From positions 1 through 46,376 of the forward strand of contig NZ_JACRWC010000105.1 in the NCBI RefSeq assembly GCF_014306095.1: a stretch of DNA of 46,376 nt, given 5' to 3'. The notes beneath the pieces are model-generated. The model worked only from the letters and a program-made list of their open reading frames with translations. It was not told where the DNA came from and ran no database searches. This document shows, one piece after another, positions 1 to 8,648 of the stretch. Positions within the stretch are counted from its first letter, which is position 1; the number at the start of each line of letters is the position of its first letter. The stretch is from Lentihominibacter faecis (GTDB taxonomy: Bacteria > Bacillota > Clostridia > Peptostreptococcales > Anaerovoracaceae). The position numbers and the translations under genes were made by a program.

Positions 1-4
1 TCGC

Positions 5-37
5 TCGTCGGCAGCGTCAGATGTGTATAAGAGACAG
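5..37 (+). other. Nextera transposon adapter left in the assembly
   Basis: Bases 5-37 match the 33-nt Nextera read-1 adapter without mismatch, and 19-37 is the 19-bp Tn5 mosaic end. It is library DNA, not genomic. Read in frame with the first gene it encodes the artefactual N-terminus MCIRDS. Genomic sequence begins at about base 38; bases 1-4 are also probably adapter-derived. Confidence 0.97.
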
Positions 38-2129
38 TCGCAATGTAGAGGAGCTTTCGGAAGATGAGTGTCTCGTGGTTTGTGAGTATGTGATGCTAAC
101 AGGACAGTATGACCAGGCGATCAGAATCTGTAAAAAGAATCGAAGTGCAGGTTCGGCGAACGGATTCTGGACGGTAAACCTGGCTGAAGCATACCTAGCG
201 ATAGGGCAGCAGCCCTTTGCAGAAGAATTGATAGAAGCGTGTTACAAGGGTAATATTTTGCTGTCTGGAGAGGATTTTGATCGGATTCGCGAGATGAAAG
301 CGCGTCTTTTATTTCAAAAGGGACAGGCGGCAGATGCATATGAGATCATCGAGAGCCTTTGCAATAAATACCCGAATAAGATGCGATATCGATTGACCTA
401 TGCAGCAATGTGTATGATATCAGGCAGGATCTCAGAGGCGGTTCGCATTTACAGCTCTTTGCGGTTTCATGTGCCGGAAAATCCGTTTTTTGCTTACGAA
501 CTGGGCCGCTGCATGATGAAGCAGGAAAAATATAAACGAGCGCATGCATTATTTGAACTTGCATTGAAAAATGATCCTGATTTTTCTCGTGCATTGTATG
601 AAATGGCACAGGTCTCGATCGATGAGGGAAATCTGGAGGATGCTAAGAATGAAACGGATCTTCTCTATGGAAAGATCGAGGAAAAGAGAAGGCGTTATTT
701 AAAAGGTCAGATCTGTGAGATGGAAGAGAAATTCCGCGAAGCAAAGGAAATTTACAGAAAGCTGATCGAAGAGGAACGTGCGGAAAAGAAGAATGCAGAC
801 CAGGATTTCCTGCATTCAGTGTATGAACGATATTTCCTTATGAGAGAAGCTACTGGTGCAGTCGTGGTTTCTCAAATACGGAATCTGGAAAATACGTTGA
901 AAGAAGTACCGGATTGCGCACAGCTCTGGATGATGTTGGGAGAGACTCACGAGGATTGTGAAGTAAACCCGGAGCAGGCCATATCATGTTATCGTAAGGC
1001 TCATGAAGCGGATCCATATCATGAGGGAGCGCTGGCAAAGGTGATCGATTATGAGATCGACAAAGGAAACTGGCAGAATGCGTTAGTGTATTGTGAACGA
1101 ATGATCACCAATACGGGGAATCGTGATTACTATCTGGTTCAAGCCGGGTGTGCCATGGAACTGGGGCTTGATGAGGCTTTTGCCGGAGACATTGCAGCCT
1201 ATGTCAGACAAGGCGGTGAGGAAAGGGAAACCTATGAGCTTTGCAGTGCCTATGCTATGAAAAAAGGAAATTATGATAAGGCCATCGAAATCTATGAAAA
1301 ACAGCTTGATGATCGAGCGTCAGGAGAGGTTCCGTGTTATGCAGAGATGGCGATATGTCTGTGTAAGCAGGGAAAATCCGGAGAAGCAGAAGCCGTGCTG
1401 CAGGCGGCTATAGATAGTGGAGGAAATAATCCGGAATGGCTTTATACGTTGTATGAAATCCAACGATCCAGGGGCAATTTTAAAGGTGCTTCCCGCACAT
1501 TGAAACGAATTCGTAAAAACGCCGGTGTGACGGTGTTTAACGACGACTACGGGGAGCTTTCCGTCCGGCTTTTCCTGGAAGAAGGGCGACTTGCCATTGC
1601 AGGCAAGATGGCGGAAAGTCTTAGTTCCTATGACGGGGAAAAGCTCTGTGCGATTCTGTATGTGCTGCGAGGAAATTATCGGAGTGCCATGCGGCTTCTA
1701 AGGAAGCTTATCGACCGGGAGCCGGAAGAACTGGAATACTACAGCTGGATGGTGCTGTGTCAGGCTCTCTGGGGAAAACGAAGCGGCGCGGCCGACTACG
1801 CGAAACAGGGACTTAAGGCCTTTGCAGAAAAACACGTTTCCGTGGAAAAATTGAGCCGCCCGGATCATTTGTGCCAGTATGGATTTTTCCTGTACTTTGC
1901 GGGATCGCCGCAGCATGCCTATGAGATCTTTGGGCGTGCAGCTGCCGCTGTACCGTGCCACGATGAGATCTGCAGTCGTTGCTACGAGGCATATTACGGG
2001 ATCGGGCTCTGCAAAGCCTTCGACCACGATCGTGAGGCATCCCAGGAAGCGTTTGAGAAATCTTTGCAGATTCAGCCTCATAATACAGTGTGCCGGAAGC
2101 TTTCGGAAAATCTCCTGAAATCCCTTTGA
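38..2129 (+). CDS. Tetratricopeptide repeat protein, 5'-truncated by contig end
   Basis: The frame is open from the adapter junction to the TGA at 2127-2129, about 696 genomic residues. The apparent ATG at 21 lies inside the adapter, so the true start is missing. The chain is almost entirely paired amphipathic helices of about 34 residues with TPR signatures, such as AYELGRCMMKQEKYKRAHAL followed by a conserved Pro (NDPDFSRALYEMA), and again near the C-terminus (SQEAFEKSLQIQPHN). No enzymatic domain or clear membrane segment is visible in the part present. TPR arrays are protein-interaction scaffolds, and the partner cannot be read from the sequence. A missing N-terminal domain (for example kinase, membrane anchor or HTH) cannot be excluded. 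The stop codon overlaps the -35 box of the MATE promoter. Confidence 0.9.
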
Positions 2130-2154
2130 CATGCCGTATATTTTATCTTATAAT
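2126..2154 (+). promoter_or_regulatory. Consensus sigma-A promoter for the MATE gene
   Basis: TTGACA (2126-2131), a 17-bp spacer and TATAAT (2149-2154) match the housekeeping consensus exactly. The -35 box contains the TGA stop of the upstream TPR gene. Transcription should start near 2161, giving a leader of about 150 nt before the MATE start codon. Confidence 0.85.
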
Positions 2155-2160
2155 ACATCC

Positions 2161-2308
2161 ATAAAACCGCTGGAGCCGGACAGGATCCTGGCGGAAATGT
2201 GGACTTTTCAGAGAGATCTTTTTCGCCGCATAACGGAGCATATCCGCTATGCGGTGTTTTTATGTGCTGCAGAAAGCAGCAAAGGCTGGAGAAGGTGGAG
2301 ATACAGTA
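2161..2308 (+). promoter_or_regulatory. Structured 5' leader of the MATE gene, candidate attenuator
   Basis: The leader can form an early stem (CCGC at about 2167 with GCGG near 2190, enclosing the palindrome CAGGATCCTG) and a later terminator-like hairpin at 2226-2254. A strong promoter followed by a terminator-like hairpin before the RBS is the layout of an attenuator or riboswitch. I could not match it to a riboswitch consensus I know (guanidine-I, PreQ1, THF and ZTP were considered). Confidence 0.45.
2226..2261 (+). terminator. Terminator-like hairpin in the MATE leader
   Basis: CCGCATA (2226-2232) pairs with TATGCGG (2248-2254), and inside it CGGA (2234-2237) pairs with TCCG (2243-2246). 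A T-rich run (TGTTTTT) follows at once. It lies downstream of the MATE promoter, so it would stop MATE transcription unless relieved. It could also simply end the upstream TPR transcript. Confidence 0.6.
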
Positions 2309-3631
2309 ATGACACAGACATTTATGAAGGAAAAGAAGATTTTACCCCTGGTGCTTTCCATGTCACTGCCGATGGTTATTTCCATGGCGGTGAATTCGCT
2401 CTACAACATTGTGGACAGCTATTTCGTGGCGAAGCTGAGCGAGGAAGCCATGACGGCGCTGGCACTGGTGTATCCGGTGCAGAATCTCATCACATCTATT
2501 GCCGTCGGATTCGGCATAGGGATCAATGCCTGCGTGGCGTTTTATCTGGGTGCGGACGATAAGCTCAAGGCGGACAATGCAGCATCTTCAGGGGTGTTTT
2601 TGAGTATCATTCACGGTATACTTCTGATGATCTTCTGCATTGGCGGGATGCCGCTGTTTGTACGGATGTTTTCGTCTGATGAAGTGGTGATCAGCATGGC
2701 ACTGGCATATTCACGCCGGGCGTTTGCATTTGCCATCATGGTGACGGTAGGGATCGCTTTTGAAAAAATATTTCAGGCGACAGGTCGCATGAAAGTGTCC
2801 ATGATCAGTATGATCTGCGGATTTGTGACCAATATCGTGCTGGATCCGTTGATGATCTTCGGCATCGGGCCGTTTCCGCGGATGGAGATTTCGGGTGCTG
2901 CCTATGCAACGGGGATCGGGCAGACGGTGACACTGCTGGTGTACCTGGGCGTATATGCAGGAGGCTCGCTATCGGTTCAGGTGAGTCGAAAAAAACTGGC
3001 ATGGGATCGCAAGCTTATGATTCGTCTCTACGGTGTCGGGATACCTGCAACGCTTAATATGGCACTGCCTTCCGTCTTGATTTCAGCACTTAACGGGATC
3101 CTGGCAGGATTTTCCCAAAGCTATGTGCTGGTGCTTGGCGTTTATTACAAACTGCAGACTTTTATATACCTGACGGCCAATGGGATCATTCAGGGGATCC
3201 GTCCGCTGGTAGGATATAATTACGGAGCCGGAGAACTGGAGCGTGTACATAAGATATTTTCGGTGACACTGAAACTGACGGCAGGGGTCATGGCGGCCGG
3301 CATGCTGTTTTCCTGGATCTTGCCCCACACGCTTATCGGTCTGTTCACTACTCAGGAATCTACTGTTTCCATCGGTGTGACGGCACTCCATTATATCAGC
3401 TTTGGTTTCATCGTTTCGGCGGTATCCATCACTGTATCCGGTGTTTTGGAAGGGTTGGGAAAGGGTTCCCAGTCCCTGCTTGTGTCTTTCGCACGCTATC
3501 TGATCATTATTGTTCCGGCAGCATTTCTCCTCAGCCGTATCTTTGGTGCAAAGGGCGTGTGGATGGCTTTTGCCATCGCCGAATTTATCACGGCCGGCTT
3601 CGCGTATGCGGTGTATCGCAAGGCGGTATAG
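2309..3631 (+). CDS. MATE family efflux transporter
   Basis: A 440-residue integral membrane protein of the multidrug and toxin extrusion family, normal length for the family. About 12 hydrophobic segments are visible. The N-terminus carries the conserved PMVISMAVNSLYNIVDSYFV-type TM1 region, and the second half repeats the fold (MALPSVLISALNGILAGF). The family exports cationic drugs, dyes or metabolites in exchange for Na+ or H+; the substrate here is unknown. The ATG at 2309 is chosen over an in-frame ATG at 2249 because AAGGTGGAG ends 8 nt upstream, and because the earlier start lies in the leader hairpin. Expression is probably controlled through the structured leader. No regulator gene is adjacent. 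Confidence 0.93.
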   Translation: MTQTFMKEKKILPLVLSMSLPMVISMAVNSLYNIVDSYFVAKLSEEAMTALALVYPVQNLITSIAVGFGIGINACVAFYLGADDKLKADNAASSGVFLSIIHGILLMIFCIGGMPLFVRMFSSDEVVISMALAYSRRAFAFAIMVTVGIAFEKIFQATGRMKVSMISMICGFVTNIVLDPLMIFGIGPFPRMEISGAAYATGIGQTVTLLVYLGVYAGGSLSVQVSRKKLAWDRKLMIRLYGVGIPATLNMALPSVLISALNGILAGFSQSYVLVLGVYYKLQTFIYLTANGIIQGIRPLVGYNYGAGELERVHKIFSVTLKLTAGVMAAGMLFSWILPHTLIGLFTTQESTVSIGVTALHYISFGFIVSAVSITVSGVLEGLGKGSQSLLVSFARYLIIIVPAAFLLSRIFGAKGVWMAFAIAEFITAGFAYAVYRKAV

Positions 3632-3716
3632 GATGATTTTTAAGAAGCGTCGTTAAAGGTTCTTGCCGTGCTTATTACCAATATTGACTTGTTGATTACA
3701 AAATCAAGAATATTGT

Positions 3717-3746
3717 TTGACGAAATGAAGTTTTCGCGGTTACAAT
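3717..3746 (+). promoter_or_regulatory. Probable promoter of the abiE operon
   Basis: TTGACG (3717-3722), an 18-bp spacer and TACAAT (3741-3746) lie upstream of the antitoxin gene in an AT-rich stretch. Confidence 0.5.
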
Positions 3747-3762
3747 CATAAAAACAAAGGCA

Positions 3763-3807
3763 TTTATCATGCATATATTCTTGTAATAGTAAGCGATATA
3801 TGATAAA
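3763..3807. promoter_or_regulatory. Inverted repeat, candidate antitoxin operator
   Basis: TTTATCAT followed by ATATA (3763-3777) is mirrored by TATATGATAAA (3797-3807). Characterised AbiEi antitoxins repress their own operon by binding inverted repeats in the promoter region, so this is the likeliest operator. That assignment is inferred from position and symmetry only. Confidence 0.4.
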
Positions 3808-3860
3808 CTTTCCTAAATATCTGTAAAAAATATAAAATTACAGACAAAGGGAGAAAAATT

Positions 3861-4403
3861 ATGATATTCACTTATAAGGAATGCCTGCAAAGATGTGGAT
3901 CAAAATATAATATGAATAAGATGATTGCATCCGGCGAAATTTTCAAACAGGAAAAAGGAATTTATTCGGATGTAAAATATGTTCCAGAATATCAGATTAT
4001 TTCTGCAAAGTATCCTAAGGCGGTATTTTCTCTGGATAGCGCTTTTTACTATCATGGGCTAACTGATGTGATTCCGGACAAATATTATCTTACAACAGAG
4101 AAAAGTGCAGCGAAGATAAAAGATCCTCGAGTTGTACAGATCTTTGAAAACAGCGATGTGCTGCATGTTGGAGCGAAAAATATTCCATCTGGGGACACTA
4201 AGATATTGATGTATACCAAAGAACGTATGCTGGTGGAACTTTTAAGGAAGAAAAACAAACTGCCGTTTGATTATTACAAGGAAATTCTGGGAAACTATAG
4301 AAAAATTATTTATGAGCTTGACGTTTCTGCAGTACAGAATATGATCATGATGATGCCAAAAACTCGAATGATTATGGAGGCTTTAGAGTTGGAGGTGTTC
4401 TAG
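3861..4403 (+). CDS. AbiEi-type antitoxin and autorepressor (type IV TA)
   Basis: 180 residues. The N-terminal third is a winged-helix domain with the layout typical of AbiEi antitoxins (YKECLQRCGSKYNMNKMIASG, then GIYSD), followed by an antitoxin domain with the AFYYHGLTDVIPDKYYLTT signature. In AbiE systems the antitoxin counters the toxin without binding it and represses the operon through its N-terminal HTH. It is followed immediately by the nucleotidyltransferase toxin gene: its TAG stop abuts the GTG start. GGGAG precedes the ATG. The surrounding DNA is clearly more AT-rich than its neighbours, which suggests horizontal gain of the pair. Confidence 0.85.
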   Translation: MIFTYKECLQRCGSKYNMNKMIASGEIFKQEKGIYSDVKYVPEYQIISAKYPKAVFSLDSAFYYHGLTDVIPDKYYLTTEKSAAKIKDPRVVQIFENSDVLHVGAKNIPSGDTKILMYTKERMLVELLRKKNKLPFDYYKEILGNYRKIIYELDVSAVQNMIMMMPKTRMIMEALELEVF

Positions 4404-5213
4404 GTGGATTTGAACGAGCTGATTAAACTGGAAATTTCAAATGGATACGGCGATGCTGATGCACAGGCAAAAGTCTGTCAGGATATTATTCTCAAAGCGA
4501 TAGCAACCAGTTCTTTATCTAGGAATATTACAATTAAAGGCGGCGTTGTTATGCGGAGCAAAACTCGTAATATACGTAGAGCGACACAGGATCTGGATAT
4601 TGACTTTATAAGATTATCCTTATCAAATGAGGCTATTGATACCTTTATTTCTAAGCTGAATTGTCTGGACGGCATTACTTTAAAAAGATACGGTGAGATT
4701 GAAGAACTGAAGCAGCAGGATTATAAAGGGAAAAGAGTCTTTATCCAGTTACAGGACGATGCTGGGAATATGATTGTTAACAAATTAGACATCGGGGTAC
4801 ATACGCATCTGAATCTTGAGCAGGAGGAATATTGTTTTGATATTGCTTTTGATGAAGAAGGGGCAAGCGTACTAATCAATACAAATGAGCAGATGTTTGC
4901 AGAAAAACTGCAATCCCTTCTTAGACTGGGCACAATTTCTACGAGATATAAAGATATATTTGATATGTATTATCTTAGTCAGCATGTTGACTCTTATGCA
5001 CTATGCCGTTGTCTTGACACTTGTGTTTTTTCGGATAGTCGCATGAGGGAGAATAATTTACAGGAGATCTTGGCAAGACTTGAATTTACTTTTCAGAATA
5101 AGAACTATTTAAAAAGAGTAGATCGTGCTAAAACAAAATGGATTGATCTGGAAATAGATACGGTGGTTGAAGGAATAAAATCCGCACTTGAAAAGTGTAA
5201 ACAAATAGAATAA
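4404..5213 (+). CDS. AbiEii/AbiGii nucleotidyltransferase toxin (type IV TA)
   Basis: 269 residues, DUF1814/AbiEii family. The nucleotidyltransferase core is visible: KGGVVMR, then the acidic pair in QDLDIDFIRL that binds metal, then the family's conserved Lys segment (EQMFAEKLQSLLR) and the YKDIFDMYYLS motif. Family members modify RNA, for example by adding nucleotides to tRNA acceptor ends, and cause growth arrest and phage-abortive phenotypes; the target of this protein is not known. It starts with GTG directly after the antitoxin stop, so the two are translationally coupled. The key catalytic residues appear intact and there is no frameshift. Confidence 0.88.
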   Translation: MDLNELIKLEISNGYGDADAQAKVCQDIILKAIATSSLSRNITIKGGVVMRSKTRNIRRATQDLDIDFIRLSLSNEAIDTFISKLNCLDGITLKRYGEIEELKQQDYKGKRVFIQLQDDAGNMIVNKLDIGVHTHLNLEQEEYCFDIAFDEEGASVLINTNEQMFAEKLQSLLRLGTISTRYKDIFDMYYLSQHVDSYALCRCLDTCVFSDSRMRENNLQEILARLEFTFQNKNYLKRVDRAKTKWIDLEIDTVVEGIKSALEKCKQIE

Positions 5214-5241
5214 AAAAAGAGCGACCTGCGCCGCTCTTTTT
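5214..5241. terminator. Bidirectional terminator between abiE and hsp20
   Basis: AAAAAGAGCG (5214-5223) pairs with CGCTCTTTTT (5232-5241). The A/T flanks make it work in both directions, ending the plus-strand toxin operon and the minus-strand hsp20 transcript. Confidence 0.85.
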
Positions 5242-5265
5242 AGAGGTGTATTATGGGGGTAGCGA

Positions 5266-5715
5266 TTACCCTTCGATTGCAATGTATTTATTCTGTGCAA
5301 GTTCCTTGGCATCTTTCTTCGGTACGGACAGCTTCAGGATACCGTCTTCGTATTTCGCCTTGATATCCTCTTCGTTCAGGTGCTCGCCAACATAGAAGCT
5401 TCTGCTCATAGAACCGGTGTAACGTTCTCTGCGGATATATTCGCCCTTCTTGTTCTGTTCATCTTTATCGAGTCCCTTTGCTGCGGATACTGTCAGATAT
5501 CCGTTTTTCAGTTCTGCCTGAATCTCATCCTTCTTGAATCCTGGAAGATCGATGTCAAGTTCATACCCTTCATCCGTTTCTCTGATGTCGGTCTTCATCA
5601 TGTTCCTGGCATGTTTACCGTACAGCGGATTTTTACCTCCGAAGAAGTCGTCTTCAAACATGTCATTCATAAACCCATCAAATAAATCTCTGTTCCACAA
5701 ACTGTTTCTCATCAT
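5266..5715 (-). CDS. Small heat shock protein, Hsp20/alpha-crystallin family
   Basis: 149 residues, the usual length. A short N-terminal arm rich in Phe, Asp and Met is followed by the alpha-crystallin domain (DIRETDEGYELDIDLPGFKK, then NGYLTVSA) with the conserved DGILKLSVPK strand. A C-terminal I-x-I motif (YIAIEG) docks into neighbouring subunits during oligomer assembly. It is an ATP-independent holdase that binds unfolding proteins in the cytoplasm. It is a single-gene unit with a good RBS (AGGGAGAGAT), and its promoter lies within a CIRCE element, so HrcA repression is expected. Confidence 0.95.
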   Translation of the reverse strand: MMRNSLWNRDLFDGFMNDMFEDDFFGGKNPLYGKHARNMMKTDIRETDEGYELDIDLPGFKKDEIQAELKNGYLTVSAAKGLDKDEQNKKGEYIRRERYTGSMSRSFYVGEHLNEEDIKAKYEDGILKLSVPKKDAKELAQNKYIAIEG

Positions 5716-5789
5716 AAGTCATCTCTCCCTTTTTTGGATTATCATCCTTTTTTTCTAATCTCATTTCCCGTACCCCTCGGTACAATTGT

Positions 5790-5817
5790 ATTATATCACT
5801 TTTGTTAGCACTGTCAA
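5790..5817 (-). promoter_or_regulatory. hsp20 promoter
   Basis: Read on the minus strand: TTGACA (5812-5817), a 16-bp spacer and TATAAT (5790-5795). The -35 box lies inside the CIRCE element, so bound HrcA would block RNA polymerase. Confidence 0.8.
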
Positions 5818-5831
5818 GAGGTGAGTGCTAA
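5805..5831. promoter_or_regulatory. CIRCE operator (HrcA binding site)
   Basis: TTAGCACTG (5805-5813), N9, GAGTGCTAA (5823-5831). This is the CIRCE inverted repeat with one mismatch in the left arm. HrcA, encoded elsewhere, represses class I heat-shock genes through this site. Confidence 0.93.
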
Positions 5832-5936
5832 TTTTTCGAAAAAAATTTAATCGTTCCATTTGGATGCCCTTTTATTACAACATCACAGCAAAAACTCGAA
5901 GATTGATTTAAACTATCGAACTTAGAGGTGAATGAT

Positions 5937-6677
5937 ATGTGGAAGATTTTGATTTGCTCTGAGGACAGAGATTTTATGCAGGATCTGGGACACCGGATCC
6001 GCAGGCTGGCAGGAGAGAGGTTAAAAGAAGTACGACTGTTTTCCAATAAGGAAGATCTGGATTTTTATACAACAGGAAGGCCGGAGGAATCTAATATTAT
6101 CCTGATCGATATAAGCCGGGATAATGAAGGGATCCAGCTGGCACAGAAGATCCTGGCGGTACAGCCCCATTCTCAGATCATTTTCATGGCGTCGACGGAT
6201 AAGTATTATCTGGACGTATACAGCGTGGATCACGTGTACTTCTTAAAGAAGCCGATCGAAGCGGTCTTTTTAATGAAGGCGTTAAACAAGGCGGGCTCCC
6301 GTTTGCAGGATATGAAAAAAAGTTATCTGGTCATCAGCAACAAACAGGGCATCTACAAGATCCCTTTATATACGATCCTGTGCTTTGAAAGCGAGAAGAG
6401 AAAGATCCATGTCTATACCCAGGAGCGGGAGCTCTCTTATTATGGAAAGTTCGAGGATCTGATGGAAAAGCTGGATCCTCGGTTTGCCCGCTGTCACAAT
6501 AGCTATATCGTCAATCTGACAAAAGTACGCGAGCTAAGCGATAAAAAATTCGTTTGCGAAAATGGCAAGAATGTGCCCATCAGCAAGACTTATTATGTCG
6601 ATGTGCGGGAAAAGTTCCTCTCATATTTAGATGGCGGGGAATTCTGCGGAGGGACTCCGCTGGGAGCACACTCTTGA
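5937..6677 (+). CDS. LytTR response regulator (RR1)
   Basis: 246 residues. An N-terminal receiver domain carries the phospho-acceptor Asp58 (NIILIDIS) and switch Lys105 (FLKKP). The usual acidic pair after strand 1 is Glu-Asp (CSEDRD), slightly degenerate. The C-terminal LytTR DNA-binding domain (about 130-235) runs from ISNKQGIYKIPL to PISKTYY and binds promoter direct repeats. The ATG at 5937 is chosen because AGAGGTG sits 6 nt upstream; the in-frame GTG at 5928 is part of that RBS. It converges on the split-kinase operon, ending 14 bp from it. A near-identical receiver segment (YYLDVYxVDHVYFLKKP) occurs in the second LytTR gene at 14.1 kb, so the two are paralogues, probably serving the same kinase set. 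Confidence 0.93.
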   Translation: MWKILICSEDRDFMQDLGHRIRRLAGERLKEVRLFSNKEDLDFYTTGRPEESNIILIDISRDNEGIQLAQKILAVQPHSQIIFMASTDKYYLDVYSVDHVYFLKKPIEAVFLMKALNKAGSRLQDMKKSYLVISNKQGIYKIPLYTILCFESEKRKIHVYTQERELSYYGKFEDLMEKLDPRFARCHNSYIVNLTKVRELSDKKFVCENGKNVPISKTYYVDVREKFLSYLDGGEFCGGTPLGAHS

Positions 6678-6690
6678 TTTTGAAGCCTCT

Positions 6691-7452
6691 TTATTCATAT
6701 ACAGATTTCTTTTTTCGACGGTTTCGGCGTGATGACTTTTTCAGAAACAGCTGTGCGCTCGTTTCAAAGTAGTCGCCGTGATCCTCCATGGAGAGGGAAC
6801 CGTTGTAGGATGAGACGATTGAGCTGATGATCCCAATGCCCAGGCCGTGATTCAGAGTGTCTTCTTTTGTGGTATTCATGCCTTCTTTTTTTGGCGAAAG
6901 GCCGGAACTTTTGCTATTGGAAACTTCTATCATCCATACTTTTTTGCGGATCATGCTGGAAAACCGCAGGTACGGTTTTTCCTGACCGCTGGCCTGGCAT
7001 GCTTCGATGGCATTATCCAGTAAATTCCCCATGAGGGAGATCATATCGATTTCCTGCATGACTGCCGGGTCAGGCAGCGCGCGGATCTCATCTTCGAACC
7101 GGATCCCCAGCTGCTCGCATTTTCCTTTTTTGTCGGCAATAAGTGCTTCCTGTGCCGTGCTCCCGCCGTGGATATAGCGGAGCAGCTGGCTGCATTCTTC
7201 TAAACAGTCTTCCTCCTTTTCTTTGGAATCAAATGCTTCGATAGCGTCTCGCACCTGTTTTGTGATCTCTCCGGCACGCTTGCAGAATTCCACATTGTGA
7301 TCCATGTACTGGTTCTGCAGCTGCCAGCCTGAGATCAGTTTTTCATTCTGCTGTTTCCGCTTCCGGTTGACACGGTACAGCGAGATGATGATGACGATGT
7401 TGATCAGCGCCAGAAATGCGAGGATCGTTAAAAGTGTAGGTGTAGAGTACAT
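6691..7452 (-). CDS. GHKL ATPase subunit of a putative split histidine kinase
   Basis: 253 residues. One N-terminal membrane segment (about 5-27) is followed by a helical linker and a GHKL ATPase domain with the N box NLLDNAIEA (143-151), the IEVSNS strand and the G box HGLGIGI (202-208). In the dimerisation helix, the AgrC-like RHDIKNHL motif aligns by eye with AGEITKQV (60-67). The phospho-acceptor His is then Gly61, and no other H-box is visible. It may therefore bind ATP and phosphorylate a His on another protein. It starts at ATG 7452 (RBS AAAGGAGA), 25 bp inside the end of the receptor gene upstream, so the two are coupled. A longer in-frame ATG at 7614 is rejected for lack of an RBS and heavy overlap. 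It is the last gene of a four-gene operon. Confidence 0.85.
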   Translation of the reverse strand: MYSTPTLLTILAFLALINIVIIISLYRVNRKRKQQNEKLISGWQLQNQYMDHNVEFCKRAGEITKQVRDAIEAFDSKEKEEDCLEECSQLLRYIHGGSTAQEALIADKKGKCEQLGIRFEDEIRALPDPAVMQEIDMISLMGNLLDNAIEACQASGQEKPYLRFSSMIRKKVWMIEVSNSKSSGLSPKKEGMNTTKEDTLNHGLGIGIISSIVSSYNGSLSMEDHGDYFETSAQLFLKKSSRRNRRKKKSVYE

Positions 7453-8648
7453 GAATTTTCTCCTTTCTGCCAGGTGGCGGTGCCGTTGTGCTGTTTGAGA
7501 ATAGTCTGTAGCATCCGGAAAAAGCTGGAGCTGCGGAGCAGCGCCGGGTGCAGCGAACGTCTTCCGGTGGTGTCGATGGCAAGCGATACCTGATTCTCTT
7601 CTGTTGTGATGCAAAGAGCTTCCGTCGGAAGTTTTTTCTTCTGCAAAAGCTGCTGCACATACTGATAGATCTCATATTTTTCACGGGAAGAAAGCTGCGG
7701 GACGTCCAGCGTCTGCCATGCCAGCTGGCGGTGGATCTGTCCGTCGATCTCTTTGCAGATCCTCAGCAGAGATTCCCGATATCCTTCCTCCGGCACAGCC
7801 AGATGATTGGAAAGATCGTGGCGCAGGCTGCGGATGCTCCCGTGGAGCATGGAAACGTTCTGATAGTAGTCCAGGAGCATGGTGTTCTCCAGGGTTTGCA
7901 GTCTCTGGAGCTGTTTCCGGTGGAATGCCGCACGCGCCAGCAGGATGGTGATCAGCAGGATGATCGTCAGAAGTGCGTAGGAAAAGTCCCAGACGTAATT
8001 ATGCCAGAAGTTGGCGTCAGTCCCACGATTGACCATGTAATTGTTACTGGACAGCAGGATGAACTGCTGTGCGACATAGGCAACGAAGCTCAGAAGGAAA
8101 TATGCCAGACAGATCCAGTCTGGGATCTTGGAAAACAGCCAGTTGAGCTTTTTCCCAAACAAATAATACACTGCCATGATGGTCAAGAGGAAGGACATCC
8201 ATAGAGCCAGCAGGATGATGCATCCGGCTGGATAATTGCAGTATTCTCCCGGGTTTGGCGGCAGGAACCGATCTCCCAGCCACTTGGTCAAAAACGCTGT
8301 CGGCGTGCAGGGCAGAGTGGTGAGGAAATCGTAGTAAAAGGTGGTTTTGATAAAGTTTCGCGGGAAATATCCTTCTCCGTAGATCCCGATGATCGTCAGA
8401 AGGATAAACGTATTGAACGCATGGACCAGCGAATGGGTGATCTGGATCGTCAGAGTCGTGTGATACTCAGGAACCAGCTCCAGCCCTGTTTCGACCGCCT
8501 TGAAAATGATGGTATATATTATGATAAGCCAGAAAACCTTTTTTCGATGACTGCTGACGCCGATGCATTTGAACACCAGAAACAGCTGGATGCAGCAGAA
8601 AATCGGAAGGGTTCCCAGCAGCAGGATCATTTGATAGATATGCAGCAT
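7428..8648 (-). CDS. AgrC-like membrane receptor with H-box but no ATPase motifs (receptor C)
   Basis: 406 residues. The N-terminal 230 residues hold about six or seven membrane segments. A coiled linker (KQLQRLQTLENTMLLDYYQ) leads to the H-box SLRHDLSNHLA with His277. The C-terminal region, where a kinase would carry the N and G boxes, has neither: the segment SREKYEIYQYVQQLLQ stands where NLLDNA is expected, and the end (KQHNGTATWQKGE) resembles the last strands of a GHKL fold. Such a protein should accept phosphate but not hydrolyse ATP. It starts at ATG 8648 (RBS AAAGGAG) and overlaps both neighbours by 20-25 bp. It is paralogous to the two upstream receptors. Confidence 0.85.
   Translation of the reverse strand: MLHIYQMILLLGTLPIFCCIQLFLVFKCIGVSSHRKKVFWLIIIYTIIFKAVETGLELVPEYHTTLTIQITHSLVHAFNTFILLTIIGIYGEGYFPRNFIKTTFYYDFLTTLPCTPTAFLTKWLGDRFLPPNPGEYCNYPAGCIILLALWMSFLLTIMAVYYLFGKKLNWLFSKIPDWICLAYFLLSFVAYVAQQFILLSSNNYMVNRGTDANFWHNYVWDFSYALLTIILLITILLARAAFHRKQLQRLQTLENTMLLDYYQNVSMLHGSIRSLRHDLSNHLAVPEEGYRESLLRICKEIDGQIHRQLAWQTLDVPQLSSREKYEIYQYVQQLLQKKKLPTEALCITTEENQVSLAIDTTGRRSLHPALLRSSSFFRMLQTILKQHNGTATWQKGENSCTLHLHF

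Noticed and set aside
2131..2562. A 143-codon frame across the MATE leader and start
   Set aside because: It runs through the leader hairpin into the MATE gene in another frame, has no RBS and shows no domain.
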